Shown one piece after another: positions 33,858-46,430 of a stretch of 64,000 bases of DNA (within the stretch, counting starts at the first letter, position 1; each line of letters opens with the position of its first letter). Position numbers and translations under genes: made by a program. Origin of the DNA: Phocoena phocoena. Taxonomy: Eukaryota; Chordata; Mammalia; Artiodactyla; Phocoenidae. The notes under the pieces were generated by a model. It searched no databases, had not been told where the DNA came from, and saw only the letters and a program-made list of their open reading frames with translations. Where the stretch lies: positions 35,979,312 to 36,043,311 of the forward strand of contig NC_089232.1 of the NCBI RefSeq assembly GCF_963924675.1, read 5' to 3'.

Positions 33858-35298
33858 TAACTAGAATAAGGCTGGTTTTGCCATGATGTGAAAAGTCATC
33901 CGTAGGAAACGTTTGTTAATAGCTAAACAGTTGGCCATACTGATTGCTGGGATTAGTAGTTCGATTGGGATGTACTTCTGTCTTCAGATACTCAATCAGG
34001 CAGGTAAAAACCAATCAAGGCTAAGCATTGGGACTGACTCAACTTCTTTTTTGCCTCCCTACAGAGAAATGTTTCAACTATGCTTCTTACCCCTACATTT
34101 TCGTCTCCCTGAGAGAATGGAACAAAAGTCCAAGTGACAGTGGGTTGGAGAGCAGTGCATTATCTGCCTCTTATTACCCAGGACTTATATACTCTAATGA
34201 TAGAATAATTGCTAAAGCTTTGTTTATCTTTCTTGATTCTATCATTTCTGTGTTGCCTCGGGAGCTTCTCATGGGCGGGGTCTAAAGTTGTGTGGAATGG
34301 ATTCTAAGGACAAACTGCTTTTGTCCCAGGCCATTTATTGTCTTCATTTTCCGTAAGAAGTTCTTATTTTGGCTGAAAAATTGCAGCATGACCAACAAAA
34401 AATTGTTGACCAGCGAAGAAAAGTATATTTACAGTAGCTTTAAAAAAACTATTTGGAAAAGAGATTATACTTAAAGATTATTATTTCTGAAAGACCCATA
34501 TACCATGGAGAAATTTTCTGGCCATGAATCTATTTTGCTGTATTAACCATTCGTGCCATTCAGTCTGTTCATCTTTAATTATATGCTATATATTTGAGCA
34601 TGAGGCATTTGGGGACACTTACTGGTCAACTTTGAGTTTTGAGAATTTTTTTTTTTTAAGTTGCAGGCAGACAAACAAACGATAGTTTGAGGATATTAAT
34701 GGAATTGTATTATGGTTGAAAATTTTGATTGTTAGAAAATTTGTCTGTAATTAGCCATAAATTTAGTTTTATTGTGGACCAAGTCATGGACTCTGCTGGA
34801 GATGCAGAGTCCTAACTTAGTGTGAAAACGTTCTGGTACAGGGACCCTCCTGTCTTCTCAGCACTGTTGTCATGTTCCACTTCAACCCATTTCACATGTT
34901 GTGGCTAATGTAGTGACTGCTGAGTGGTACGTGCACTAGATCAACAGGGGTCATAAGTTTTTGGTTTTGTTTTTTGCAGTACTTATGCATCATAAGAACA
35001 ACATGGTGAAAACTGAAGCATTTTCTATTTGGGTTAATTTAGGATCACCAGTAGAGATATAAAGCATTTAACCTTTTTTTTTTTTCTGTTTTGCTCTCAC
35101 CTGATTACTGGATGGGGAGATGGGCAAAGAGTCGATGTTGAGGGGAGGTGATGGAAGAGAGGTGCTTGTTGCTACCACTTTTTTGTCTATCTGTGTAATC
35201 TACTAATCATTTCATATGGTCTCTGGCAACTGTTCTGGTGACAAGTTTTACTTCTTTTGGAGAAACTGTGATTTTTATTTTTGAATAAAAATAAGAAT
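33858..35298. other. Unassigned intronic sequence
   Basis: No repeat or exon recognised. Short open frames at 33913-34137 and 34028-34285 have no known motifs and overlap each other in different frames. Confidence 0.4.
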
Positions 35299-35315
35299 AA
35301 GAAAATGGGTTTTTA

Positions 35316-35670
35316 GGGCTTCCCTGGTGTTGCAGTGGTTAAGAATCCACCTGCCAATGCAGGGGACATGGGTTCGAGCCCTGGTCCAGGAAGATCCCAC
35401 ATGCTGTGGAGCAACTAAGCTCATGCACCACAACTACTGAGCCTGTGCTCTAGAGCCCGTGAGCCACAACTACTGAGCCCGCGTGCCACAACTACTGAAG
35501 CCCGTGCACCTAGAGCCTGTGCTCCGCAACAAGAGAAGTCACCACAATGCGAAGCCCGCGCACTGCAACGAAGAGTAGCCCCCGCTCGCCGCAGCTAGAG
35601 AGAGCCTGCGCACAGCAATGAAGACCCAATGCAGTCAAAAATAAATAAATAAAAAATTAATTAAAAAAAA
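35316..35670 (+). mobile_element. CHR-type SINE, long form
   Basis: Complete copy with an internally duplicated ccacaactactga unit and a perfect 17-bp duplication AAGAAAATGGGTTTTTA at 35299-35315 and 35671-35687. Confidence 0.95.
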
Positions 35671-35687
35671 AAGAAAATGGGTTTTTA

Positions 35688-36184
35688 AAAACAGATTTCC
35701 TATTTCCTAAAATACAGTGGGAAAGGACTGCTGTCAGGCTGAGAAATCTGGAGGCCAGGAGACAAACAGTGGGTGCTCACAAAATGCAGCTCCATGCCCT
35801 TGGGGAAAAAATAAAATAAATGTGGAAGCCTTTTCTTTTGTTCTTCTGCTTCATCTTATATTTGTATGCTTATAAACATTATTGGTGTGAGAATTCCTCT
35901 TTTGAAAGCTTTCAAGTTGTTTTTCGGTCCAAGTTGTTGGCATTCTACCTCGCAGTATCCCTGCTTCTTATTTGAGGAATACAAAAGGAGATGCACTTTT
36001 GACTACTTATCCTTTAACTTTTGAATACTGGATGCAGGTATTAGTACAAATTCAGTATGCCATTATGTGATGAAGAAAAAAAAAAAAGACATGTTTATGA
36101 CTAGGAAACAGTTCTTGGCAAAGAGAAGTTTTGTCCTGTTCAATCAGTTACTGAAATGGAGCTGAGTTTTCTTTTGTGTATGTC
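35688..36184. other. Unassigned AT-rich sequence
   Basis: Nothing recognised; a poly-A run lies at 36075-36088. Confidence 0.4.
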
Positions 36185-36396
36185 TTTTTTTTTTTTTTTT
36201 TTTTGCGGTACGTGGGCCTCTCACTATCGTGGCCTCTCCCGTTGCGGAGCACAGGCTCCGGACGCGCAGGCTCAGCGGCCATGGCTCACGGGTGCAGCCG
36301 CTCCGCGGCACGTGGGATCTTCCCGGACCGGGGCACGAACCCGTGTCCCCTGCATCGGCAGGCGGACTCCCAACCACTGCGCCACCAGGGAAGCCC
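36185..36396 (-). mobile_element. CHR-type SINE, short form
   Basis: Complete antisense copy with about 20 T at its left end. Overlapping open frames of 61-113 codons are SINE sequence. Confidence 0.93.
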
Positions 36397-38205
36397 AAAT
36401 TCCTATACTTTTAAAACATCCCTGACTGTCAGGTTAGCACTGCTACTACGTGCCGCCATTTTATCATTGTTTTGCATCTTCATTGACTTGTGTGATCAGG
36501 TGTCTTTCACCACATGAAGGAATGAAACTGGCAACAGTCATTTTATAATGGTGTATGTTAATGTATAATGTTTAATCTACTCCACATCTTTCTGCAAGGT
36601 TTTCTGGCATCCTTTTTTAGCATTCATGTTAAAGGAGGCACCCAGGATGGCCCTTCAGGTTTTTTGATGTGTTTAAGAATATGCGGTCAATGTTACTTGC
36701 TGGAACCAGCCCTGGAAAAGTTGAACTGGTGCCATATATTTCTTGCTACTGTTATGTCTAACTATAAAATGAAGGAAGTGCTAATAACACTTCCTACTTG
36801 TTTAGCACGTTTTCCTCCCCAGCTCTCCAAGGAGTTGGCCAATATCAGGCAAGATTCCCAGCCCATGTTTCTATTATTTTATAATTCTCGTAACAATGTT
36901 GCATAAGGCTTCCACTCGGTATCTTTTTTCTTAAAAAAGATTTCTTAAAATCTTTTTTCCTAAAATTTGGAAAGTAATACTTGCTAGTATCATCCCCATT
37001 TCTCAGATACTAAGAACAAGGCATATTTTGGCTAAGTATTTGACCTAGGATTATACTATAATCAGCCGCAGTGCCAAAAACAGAATGCGGGATTCTTCCT
37101 CGACTTCATTTTATTACCGAGCAATAGTTTCTCTACTTTACAGATACATATACTTACAACAGGACCAAAGAAAATACATTTCCAGTTTCCAAAAATATTT
37201 CCCACATCTCTTCTTCAGTGTTCCAGTGTTAGGATTTATACTAGATTTATTGTCTGAAGTAAAGTTTCAGTGCCGGTTATAAACACGATCTGTTCCCATA
37301 TTATTCCTGATTTGACTACTATCCCAGAAGGTGATAGATAGCGGAAGAAAGAGTATAAGGAATGTATCCCCTATTTTCTTTTTGCCCTTCTAAATTTGAT
37401 TTAATATAAGGTTGCTTTCTACCAGGAAATTTCATGAATGGGCATATGTTAATAAGCCAGAGTTTTTTTTCTTTTATAGTAATAAACTTAACAAAATATC
37501 TCCCCAAAGTGGATTCAGTTAGAGTGTGTTAAACTTGAGCTAGTACTTCCTGAACTTACAGGGGGAAGCAACGCCAGCCACTCTGAAAATGAAGTTGTTC
37601 CTATAAAACTTAGTTACTGCAGTCTGAATATATTTTGTGCTTTGATGTAGATCTTCAAAATTCCTTTTGTTAGTGAATGTATAACTTGAGGAGTCTGTAA
37701 AAACTAGAAGAATTGATCGTTCTGCTTTAAAAATACTTAAAAAAAACTGAGGACAAAGTTTCTGAGAGTGGCAGGTTTTTGTTTTTGTTTTTTTCCTTCA
37801 GAGTAACAGAAGTGAAAGCTGCATTTTGGTCAATTTTGCTCAGCCTTCTTAGTGACAACTCGAGGCGCAAAGCGTGTGCTGGTGTGCACACACCAAGCAG
37901 TCTTCTTGTTTTGGTGCCCCGCACGTGAACCACTGCATGTCCACACATGCCTCACATAAAGAGTCCATTCTTGCTCACACGCAGCCAAGGAGGCTGGCCG
38001 CTGCAGTCTTCTGCTCAGGGGAAATTGGCAGCCTTTCTTCTCCTGTAAACAACAGCCTGACGTCACCCCCTGCAGCAGTGATAGTGGACCCACTTTAGAG
38101 ATTCTCAACTGGCAGATCTGCTGAAGGCCTGTCACTGGCTTTGATCATCTTCACTCACACTTGAATAAATGCAGTACAGAGAAATTCGTTAATGTCAGGA
38201 ATACT
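36397..38205. other. Intronic sequence with possible MIR relic and a GC-richer patch
   Basis: Positions about 36780-37085 weakly resemble antisense MIR. Positions 37840-38120 are richer in GC and hold a full TGACGTCA motif. No exon is supported, including the 112-codon frame at 36568-36906. Confidence 0.35.
38058..38065. promoter_or_regulatory. Palindromic CRE motif TGACGTCA
   Basis: An exact full-length cAMP response element core in a GC-richer patch (37840-38120) of the putative intron. The motif is seen directly; CREB/ATF binding is inferred. Confidence 0.3.
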
Positions 38206-38405
38206 GGTGTAGCCCTTTAAAATGGTTTGTGAAGTACTTGACCTTGAATTTTCACATATAATCCTAATGGGAAACCTGTGTGACGAGCAGGAGAATTGTA
38301 GTTATTTCTATTTTAGAAATAAGGTAACTCAAGTCCAGAGAATTAAAAAGTTAGCCAGTGGTGAAATGACTGAAATTTAGGCCTTCTAAACACTGTTTTG
38401 TCTCT
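38206..38405 (-). mobile_element. MIR relic
   Basis: Antisense MIR pattern: cacatataatcctaatggga, then aataaggtaactcaagtcca and agttagccagtggtgaaatg. Confidence 0.55.
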
Positions 38406-40210
38406 TTTTACTATGTTAAATAACTTCTTTAGTAATTGTTAATTGTTCTGTTACTTCCTCTCTGAACTAAAATGTGTGGGATGATGATTTATGAGTTTTT
38501 TCCCAGTCAAGACATCTGTGCGTTAAAATCAGATACAGTCTTCTTGCATTCGGAAACTCCCAGACAATACATTAACCCACTTCCTTGCCTCAGAGAGAGC
38601 CTTTTGAAAAATCTAGCATAAGTCTACACTCACCAGCCTAATTGGAAAGATTTATTAACAAGATGATCCTGTTCTTCATTTGGCCTCTGAAAGCTACATA
38701 AAATCGAGAGGGTGGAAGATCGTAATTCTTTTGTGTTGTTAACAGGAAGAGACAAAGCTAACATGAAGGGGCTGTTCTATTAGTTAGAAATCAGAATTTT
38801 ATTGGGAAGGAGGGGAGAGTTGAGCTACTGGTTAAAATATAACTTATTTGTTGTATAAGTAGTTGTCTTTCTCACATACCCACTTCTAGTTTATTTTCAG
38901 GCAGTTACAATGACCTTTCATGATTTATAGTTGTGTATGTGGTTTGGGAATACTTCAGGTTGTAGATAACTCTTGGTTTTCTTTTTGACTCTGAGTCGGT
39001 TTTTCAATGTGACGTTGAAGAATAGGTAGAAGGGTGTTTAGGTGTGTGTGGACTACGCACCGTAAATTAGTCAGACCTTAACTTCTCTGCTGAATGCCGC
39101 AACTTGAGCCAGCTCCCCTGATTTTGAAGTGTATGTTTAGAGAATGCAAATTAATGTTGATTTTAGCTTACCCCTGACAGAAAATGTGTTTAAATCCTAT
39201 GTATTAAAAAGGCAAATATAATTTAAAAAAAGAAACTGCTTTCTAAAACTGCACTTTGGTATACAGTAGGCACTCAAAAAGGAACTTTAAATGAAACTGT
39301 GATAATCAGAAATTAACTATGTTAGCAACCTCAATAAGCTAGCATCTATTATAGTAGTTGACTAAAGATATACCTAAGGAGAAAAAGTGTGTTTGGGGTG
39401 GAAGAAACATATTTTATTGCATAACTTAAAATGAACCAAAAAAGCTGTTTATTTTGCTTTTTATTTCACTGAATGGAAAAAAGTAGCTTTGCCTTTAAAA
39501 GACAGTACTGCTGGTTTTAAAAATTATAGCAGGTTGAAGGAATAGAAGGGTAGTACATCAAATCTACTTTAACAAAGAAAACAAGTCACTACCTTCTCAC
39601 CATCTTTTGCTTCTGTCTATGGCAAAGAATAAGGAGCAAGTAACAGCTGCCAGTCAGAGCCCGTCATTTCTGTTGGGCAGCGAAGTCTCAAAGTCTGGGT
39701 ATGCTGGGGAAGTGGAGTGGCCAGTGCAGTGAGCCGCCCCAGCAGTGAGGGCAGTGCCACTGGTGCAGTGTGCATACCAGTGCGGGGCTTCCCCAGCGCT
39801 GCCCTTGGGGGAAGCCCATGCCCACTTGTTACAGGAAAGGCTGCAGGGGGTCTGCCCAACCCAGCTTTAAGTTAATAAACTGATGCTTAAAGTGTCCCAG
39901 TCTGTCAAGTAACAGCGTGGAGTTTCTCATCACTGCAAGCGGCTGTTTGTAATTGTAAGCACATAGTAGTAAGGGCAGAGGACAGATGTTAGATAAGTTA
40001 AGTCAGTGGGAGAGCAGTGGGAGAGCCAAGCTGGCCTTAGCTTTTAACTTTTAAGTAATTATCTTGCTATGTGTTCCACAGTGAGTAACATATGAGCAGA
40101 AAACAAGGTGGGATTTGAATTTTAGCCCTCCATAAAAGCATTAGCTTTTTATTTTAGCATTTCAGAGTTGGAAAATACCATTTTGGCAGATTTGGTACGA
40201 ATGATGGTGC
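38406..40210. other. Unassigned intronic sequence
   Basis: Mostly AT-rich and single-copy. Positions 39640-39870 are GC-richer, with an 80-codon minus-strand frame (39617-39859) lacking recognisable features. Confidence 0.4.
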
Positions 40211-40442
40211 CACCTGGATTTGTATGGTGCCTTGCAGTTCATAATCACTCTCGTGAGCATTATTTTATTTAACACGTGCAGCCGTAACCACCTTGTGAGG
40301 TACTGCCCTTCGCCTTTATAAATGAGAAAACAGAGTTCTGAGAGGTTATGACTGGTCAAAGGGCACCCAGCTAGCAGGCAGTACTAGGGCTTCGACTGGA
40401 ATCCCTGTCCTTTGACTCCAGCGTTCCTGTCACCGAGCTGGG
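40211..40442 (-). mobile_element. MIR relic
   Basis: Antisense MIR pattern: atgagaaaacagagttctga, then gtcaaagggcacccagctag and gactggaatccctgtccttt. Confidence 0.65.
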
Positions 40443-42355
40443 AACAAGCACCTTGATAACACCCAGCTTCATGGTCTTCCCACCTCTTGCTCTCGCATCT
40501 GTGCAGAAAACCACAGGCAGCAAATCGAGCTTAGTGACCGGTTCCTGTTGCTCACAGTAAACTGTATCGTCAAAGGGTAGCTTCTTGATTGACTTTGAAG
40601 TTAATAATCCAATAAAAAGAGAAGACTTGTTATTTCTTACGCAGGATTAGAAGAGTAGTGCACAATGAACCATAGGGACCATTTGGTTTTCATACACATT
40701 GTTTTACCCAGAGTAAAGCCCCCCTCCATAAGGAAAGTGAAACTCCAGTTAATTGCAGAGGACTAGAGCCCATTTCCCCAGCCTCAGACCAGGTGGCGTT
40801 TTCTTTTAAAAAGGACACCTCCTTAAACAGAGGCTAGAGTCCTCATCCCAGGAGCTAATTTGACTTGAGCTTCCAGCAGAAGCATTTACCCTTTGCGAAA
40901 CCTTGTGCTGGAACCAGGCTTGTGGGAGTTTAGGATCTAGTGGGGGAGACTTACTCCAGGGTGAAATGCCCCAGTGCTAAGCGTTCAGTCATTTAAGAGA
41001 CTAAAAAGGTCATGGATAGATTCATGGATAACTCACATTTGGTCTCAGTCTTCTGGAAAACATTTATGAAGAAACCCTTTCTTATATGACCTTCTATTTG
41101 TAAGAAAAATGACAACTGTGGCCACTTAGGAGTGTTTCAGAATAATGAACGCTGCCTATCCCTAAGAAGCTGAAGTATGAAGATTAAAAGCAAATCAAAT
41201 TGTGATTGTTAGCCCTGGATTTCTCTTTAGGCATTGTCCCTAGAAGTTTTGATTGAGAAAATCATATATTATTTGTGCCTTGTTATAAAAGCTCTGCTAA
41301 TACCTTTTAACTCCTTGGCATACATTTTCAAAGAACTGATGGCGAGCGAGAGCTTGGAGAGCCTTTTTGAACCCCCTGGTAATTTGGGCAGTCTCCAAGT
41401 CAGGCTGAGTTGATAGGGGATGCAGAACTGATCAGAATAATTACAAGTTCCATTATGTAAAACTTTGCCAACAAAAATGCTCAGGGAATGCCTTTATAGG
41501 ACCTAACTTGCACCAGAATTAAACTTGTCTTTCTCGGTAGTTACTTCCAAAGCTGAACAAACTTCATTGTGTAAACGGGTCAGTTTGTGTAGTATTCTTC
41601 TTGCATGACATGTTCAGGTATACACAAAGGCAGTTGGATTATAAATTTCAAGGCCAAACTAGCTTCCAGTAAAGCAGATATATGAAGAAGCTATATTATA
41701 TTATATTCTTAGAGGAAGAGAACATTCTTTTTAATTTAAGAGCTGCGTTCAATTTCCCAGTCTCTTGGCTTGGATCGTGCTCACCTCTGTCAGCTCCAGG
41801 TTTGGCTCTCACGTTCCTGCCTCTAGGTTCTTGAATCACACTCAGCAGTACTTGCTTATAATCAGGTGGTCCTGTCCTCACTCCATTCTCCAGGGCCTAA
41901 GAAGTGGATAGAATGATTTGGGGTTAGCTTTAAAAAAATAACCAGATACCCCATTGATTACAGTCTGTGTAGTACCTTTCTACCGTAATGTGTCTCACTG
42001 GCTTCAAATCAGGCCAAAGACAGACGTAAAATACTGTAAATGGTACATATGTAAACTTTGCTGAAGAGGCTATGAGGGTCCTACATTCACTTACCATGTT
42101 TGCCCAAAAGTGTCCCTCATTTCATTTTGGTAGTGAAGACCAAAGCTGAATTTCATTAACAATCTATGAATATTTATAGCTTTTTGTGGGTTTTGCCAGT
42201 TTTCCCTCTTAGGTGATAAATGGTGGTGGTGAAGGGGAGTTCCATAAATTTTAGGGCAAGAACCCAACTCATTATTCATTCAATTCATTATTTAAATTTT
42301 CAGTTCATCACTTCAGCCCCCAAGACTTTAGGAGAAAAACAGGCATTGCCTGTCT
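40443..42355. other. Unassigned single-copy intronic sequence
   Basis: No repeat or exon recognised over about 1.9 kb. Confidence 0.4.
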
Positions 42356-42620
42356 ATTTGTTTGACGGAAAGTGTCAGAAACCTATCAAACTAACTTAGA
42401 AAATGGAGACTTACTGACTTATAGAATTTGAGAAAGGCCTGGGCCACCAGACTGTGGGAGGAGCAGTACCGCAGTCGGCTTGAACGCGGCTAGGACTCTC
42501 TCCGTCTTTCATCTCTGTCTCTTTCTGCATTTTTGTTTCATTCCTTCTCATGGCTGGCAACATGGCCACCAACAGTTTTTATTATAGCTTCTGTCACTGA
42601 AAAGTTCTCTGAATGCCAAG
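42356..42620. repeat. Probable ancient interspersed repeat, family unknown
   Basis: The pattern (gaaaatggagacttactgac ... gactctctccgtctttcatc ... gctggcaacatggccaccaa) is familiar from other mammalian introns but I cannot name it. Confidence 0.3.
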
Positions 42621-43765
42621 TTAAGAAAAAATCATAGGCAAGAAACTCAGATCATTGTGTGTCATGTGTCCATCTCTGGGTCATTCAGCAGGGTTAGGGA
42701 GGTGGGGGTCATGTAGAAACATGGTGACACGTGTGTGTTTACCCATAGGACTAAAAGTGGGTAGGTGGGTATTGCCCTGGGTAAGACATGCTTGTTGGGA
42801 AGAAAATTCCCCAGCATGTATGCTCACTATAACATGTCAGACCAGTGCCTTTCAAATGTTTTGACAGAAAACCATAGTAAAAAATACGTTTTACATTTAA
42901 GCACACACACACACACGCACACACACACACACACTTAATTGAAAAAAAAATTGTGAAACAGTATTTACCCTCACTATGTACAAGGCATTCTGATACTTTC
43001 TATTACATTCTATTATAATTCATTTTTAAGAAATATTGATTATAATTTACCTAACTGATTTCATGACATTGAGATCTGTAGTTTGAAAAATACTATGCTA
43101 GATGTTAAAAGTAGCAGATAGATAATTTCACATGCAAACAGATACTTGCGCGTGGATATTTATTCAGTCTTGTTGAATAATTTATGTTCTAGAGAGATGC
43201 TGGGGTCTCATAGGGTGACAAATATGTGACATGAATGCCTTTTCCAGTTTCCATGGTGGATGATATGGTTGTGCTTTTCCTACCGAGGAATATTCTGGAG
43301 GCTTTCCCAGCCCTTTGTAAAGTATAGTAAGCAAGACGAGTGCCATATGCAATCAGCTGCACTCCACTCTGTTATGGACTTACCTCTTGCTGAGAAATAC
43401 TGAAATCCTTTGGACCTAGAAAATTTCCCAAAGTGCTTTCACTTCTCTCTTAAAACAAAACATCAGCACCACTTTCTTGAAAACTTTGTTGTGGCAGCAT
43501 GAAGGGCAGCTTTCCTGATCATTGTAATACTGTAAAAGGGTGGATGAAATCTGTGCTTATCCAAGAGTCAGCTGAAAAACTAAGACCTCTTGTTTTTTAT
43601 TTTCTACTGAAACATTTGAATCCCCAGCCTTCTACTTTTTAAGTTGAATTGAGAAATTCAGATGGAAACTTAACAGCAGTAGAACAGAGGAGTGACTCCT
43701 GAACGAGACATACGAAAATGCAGAGAAGAGTAGTAGAGTTCCTTCCTGCAAAAGCCCATGGAGAT
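42621..43765. other. Unassigned intronic sequence with (AC)n
   Basis: Contains the (AC)n microsatellite at 42901-42934. No exon seen. Confidence 0.4.
42901..42934. repeat. (AC)n microsatellite
   Basis: About 16 CA units with a single interrupting G; likely polymorphic. Confidence 0.95.
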
Positions 43766-45555
43766 CCTACATAACAACTGATTAGCATATAGCGCCGTGA
43801 ATCTTACTGTGAAATGCACAGCCATAAAATGTTTAGAAGAATATATTGGAGAATATAGAATTAGGAATACAGAGAGATTTCATAGAACAAGATACAAAAA
43901 GTACTGACCATCAAGGAAAAGACTGATAAATTTGACTACTGTTGATGAACTTTTACTCATTAAAAAGATTGGGAAAAGTAGATTGAGAAAAGTATTTAGA
44001 ACACATATAATAGACAAAGGACTGATATTCAGAATATATAAAGAACTGTTGATGGGAGTGTAAACTGGTAGAACCATGTTACGAAAAATTTGGCAGTGTC
44101 TAGTAAAGCTGAAGATAAGATACCCTGTGATTCAGCAGTTTCACTCCTACTAGATTTATAACCTAGAGCAATAGTTCCTCAAACCTTTTGATCTCACTGT
44201 ACACTTTTGAAAATTATTGAGGACCTCAAAGAACTTTTGTTTATGTGGATTATATCTGTTGATAGCTACCATATTAGAAAATTTAAATTTTTAAAAATAT
44301 TTATTTATTCATTAAAAAAACCATTATGTGTTAACATAACTTATTTTTTATGAAAAATAACTAAATTTTTCCAAAGCAAAAAATATTAGTGGGAAGACTG
44401 GCACTGTTTTACAGTTGTGCAGACCTATCTAATGTCTAGCTTAATAGAAGAGAGCTGGATTCTCCTATCTGCTTTTGCATTTATCTGTTGTGGTATGTTG
44501 TTTTGGTTGAAGTAGACAAAGAAAATGTAGCCTTCCACAGATATGTAGTTGGAAAAAAGAGGAATATTTTAATAACCTTTTCAAACAATTGTAGATATTC
44601 ACTTTTGTAAAATCTGAAACCATATCAATATACTTTAATTTACTTAAAATCTTTTAGTTTACCTTGCATGTTGTTGAGTAGATTTTTCACTCATGCCTGA
44701 TTTTGTAACATCATACATTGATTGTTTGGAAAATATTGTTTCACTGAGTTATGCAGATATTTTCATTGTTGACACATTTCATTATACAATATTAAAATGT
44801 CACATTCTTTAACTTTACTACTGATATCATCAGAAAAGTGTTTTAAGTATTGGGAAGCTGTCAAGCACGTAGTGGCAGATAACAAGTTTTCCAAAATTCT
44901 AATTTTCACTTGAAAGCCCAAATTTTATCACTGGCACCAAAACTCTGTTGTTTTTCTCGAACTGATTGGCTCACTTGTCTGCTAGATACTCAAGTCTGAA
45001 TAACCACAGTTTGTCTGACTGTTATTCCTTCAGTGAGAATGGTGTCCCATGAAGCAAGCAGCTACCGTCAGCTCAAAGGCAAACAATTGCCCAAGCCCTT
45101 TCTCCAGGCAACCTTCGTCCCTTGGTATGTGGTAGAAGTGCTTTATGTGTACTCTCCCATTTCGTCACACAGAACATTAAAAAGACATGCACTTGAGGGT
45201 TGAGATTTAATTAAATTAATATTTTTTTCTGCTTTCGTGGGTGAAGGTCAGGGAAACAATGACTGCTAGTACCGTTTGGTGCTACTGCCTTTGTTCATGT
45301 CATCCTGAATCCATCTAAGCTTTTCACTGTTTTTCAATAGTGAAAAAGGCAAAAAAAAAAAAAAAAAAGAAGGCAAATAATATCTTAGAATTATTATGAA
45401 ATAGTTTTGACTTTGTGGACCCTCTGCAGGGGCCTGGAGATCCCCAGGGGTCCTAGAACCCCCTCCCCGTCCAGGAATTGGACCACACTTGAGAACTGTT
45501 CCCTAGAGAAAGCACAACTCTTGTGCACCAGGATACAGAGGATCCATCAGGTTTA
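43766..45555 (+). mobile_element. Old L1M ORF2/3' fragment, split by a hAT element
   Basis: Positions 43766-44168 follow L1M ORF2 end text (tagacaaaggactgatattc, then gggagtgtaaactggtagaa). It resumes after the insertion at 45501-45555 (cttgtgcaccaggatacaga). Confidence 0.7.
44169..45500 (+). mobile_element. hAT-Charlie-type DNA transposon, about 1.33 kb
   Basis: Ends are inverted (CAATAGTTCCTCAAA at left, TTGAGAACTGTT at right) and flanked by an 8-bp duplication with one mismatch: ACCTAGAG at 44161-44168 and CCCTAGAG at 45501-45508. Eight-bp duplications are the hAT signature. The interior (gtttatgtggattatatctg; gaagagagctggattctcct) matches a common mammalian non-autonomous family that I cannot name securely. 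No transposase frame is visible. Confidence 0.8.
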
Positions 45556-46262
45556 CATGAATGTGAGTGTGGCGGGGTGGGGGGGCGTATGATCAAGGAG
45601 AGGTGTATGGTGAGGAGGATGCTTCTGGGATGCTGACAGTGTTCTATTTCTTGGCCTGAGTGGGGGTGTTTGTTCTATGATATGTGAATCTGTCCATTTT
45701 TATTTATGTACTTCTCTTTATGTCTTTTATTTACAAGTCTGATTCTCTGACTTTCACTAGCATTGTTAGTGTTCGTCTCTGGTTTAGCAAAATAAAGGGT
45801 GTTGAGAAGGGAGGAACCACCCTCCAGTGCTCCCCTCTTTGTATTGTGTATGGGATATATTTATCCAGCCTTTTCTGCACTTTGGGCTGTGGTTCTTTTG
45901 GTTATATTACAGCTGAGGTAGGAATTCAAGTACTTCTAGCGTGTTTTCCCCCTCATCGTTTCTGAGGTGGCTAAGGCAGTGAAAATTATGAGGAAGCTTT
46001 TTTTCTTTCAATTGAAAACTTTATATAGTGCTTAGTTATTTGAGACTTAGGAACCTTACCATAGAAGCTATTCCCATATTCTTATTTTCTGGAAGGAGAA
46101 CAAAATGAAAAGTAACTCGAGTAAGGACACAAATGCAGAGTAAAACCATTTCTTCTTTTGCTGTTATTAAATCATAAAACTATGGTGACCATACATGAAA
46201 TAAGAAGTCGTAATAAGATTTTGGCATTACTGGATTATCTTACTTATGGTCATGCTTTGAGA
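45556..46262. other. Unassigned sequence
   Basis: Nothing recognised. The 93-codon frame at 45684-45965 has hydrophobic stretches but no recognisable family. Confidence 0.4.
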
Positions 46263-46430
46263 ACACTTTCACTTTAGTTGTCTAATTTTATCTCCATAAC
46301 ACTGAATTAAGCACAGCAAGTACTAATACTTCCATTTCATAGATAAGAAAACTGAGGCACAGAAAAGATCTGTGAATTAATTCAGTAGCAAAGCCAGGAC
46401 TACTCTAGATTTCATGACTCCTAAGGAATT
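46263..46430 (-). mobile_element. MIR relic
   Basis: Antisense MIR pattern: agataagaaaactgaggcac, then agtagcaaagccaggactac. Confidence 0.65.

Noticed and set aside
36568..36906. 112-codon plus-strand frame
   Set aside because: No recognisable domain, no good splice sites, and it overlaps a probable MIR relic.
39617..39859. 80-codon Pro-rich minus-strand frame in a GC-richer patch
   Set aside because: No motif, promoter or splice context; an open frame is expected by chance at this GC content.
42901..42934. (AC)n run considered as part of a CRISPR-like or structured array
   Set aside because: It is an ordinary dinucleotide microsatellite without spacers.
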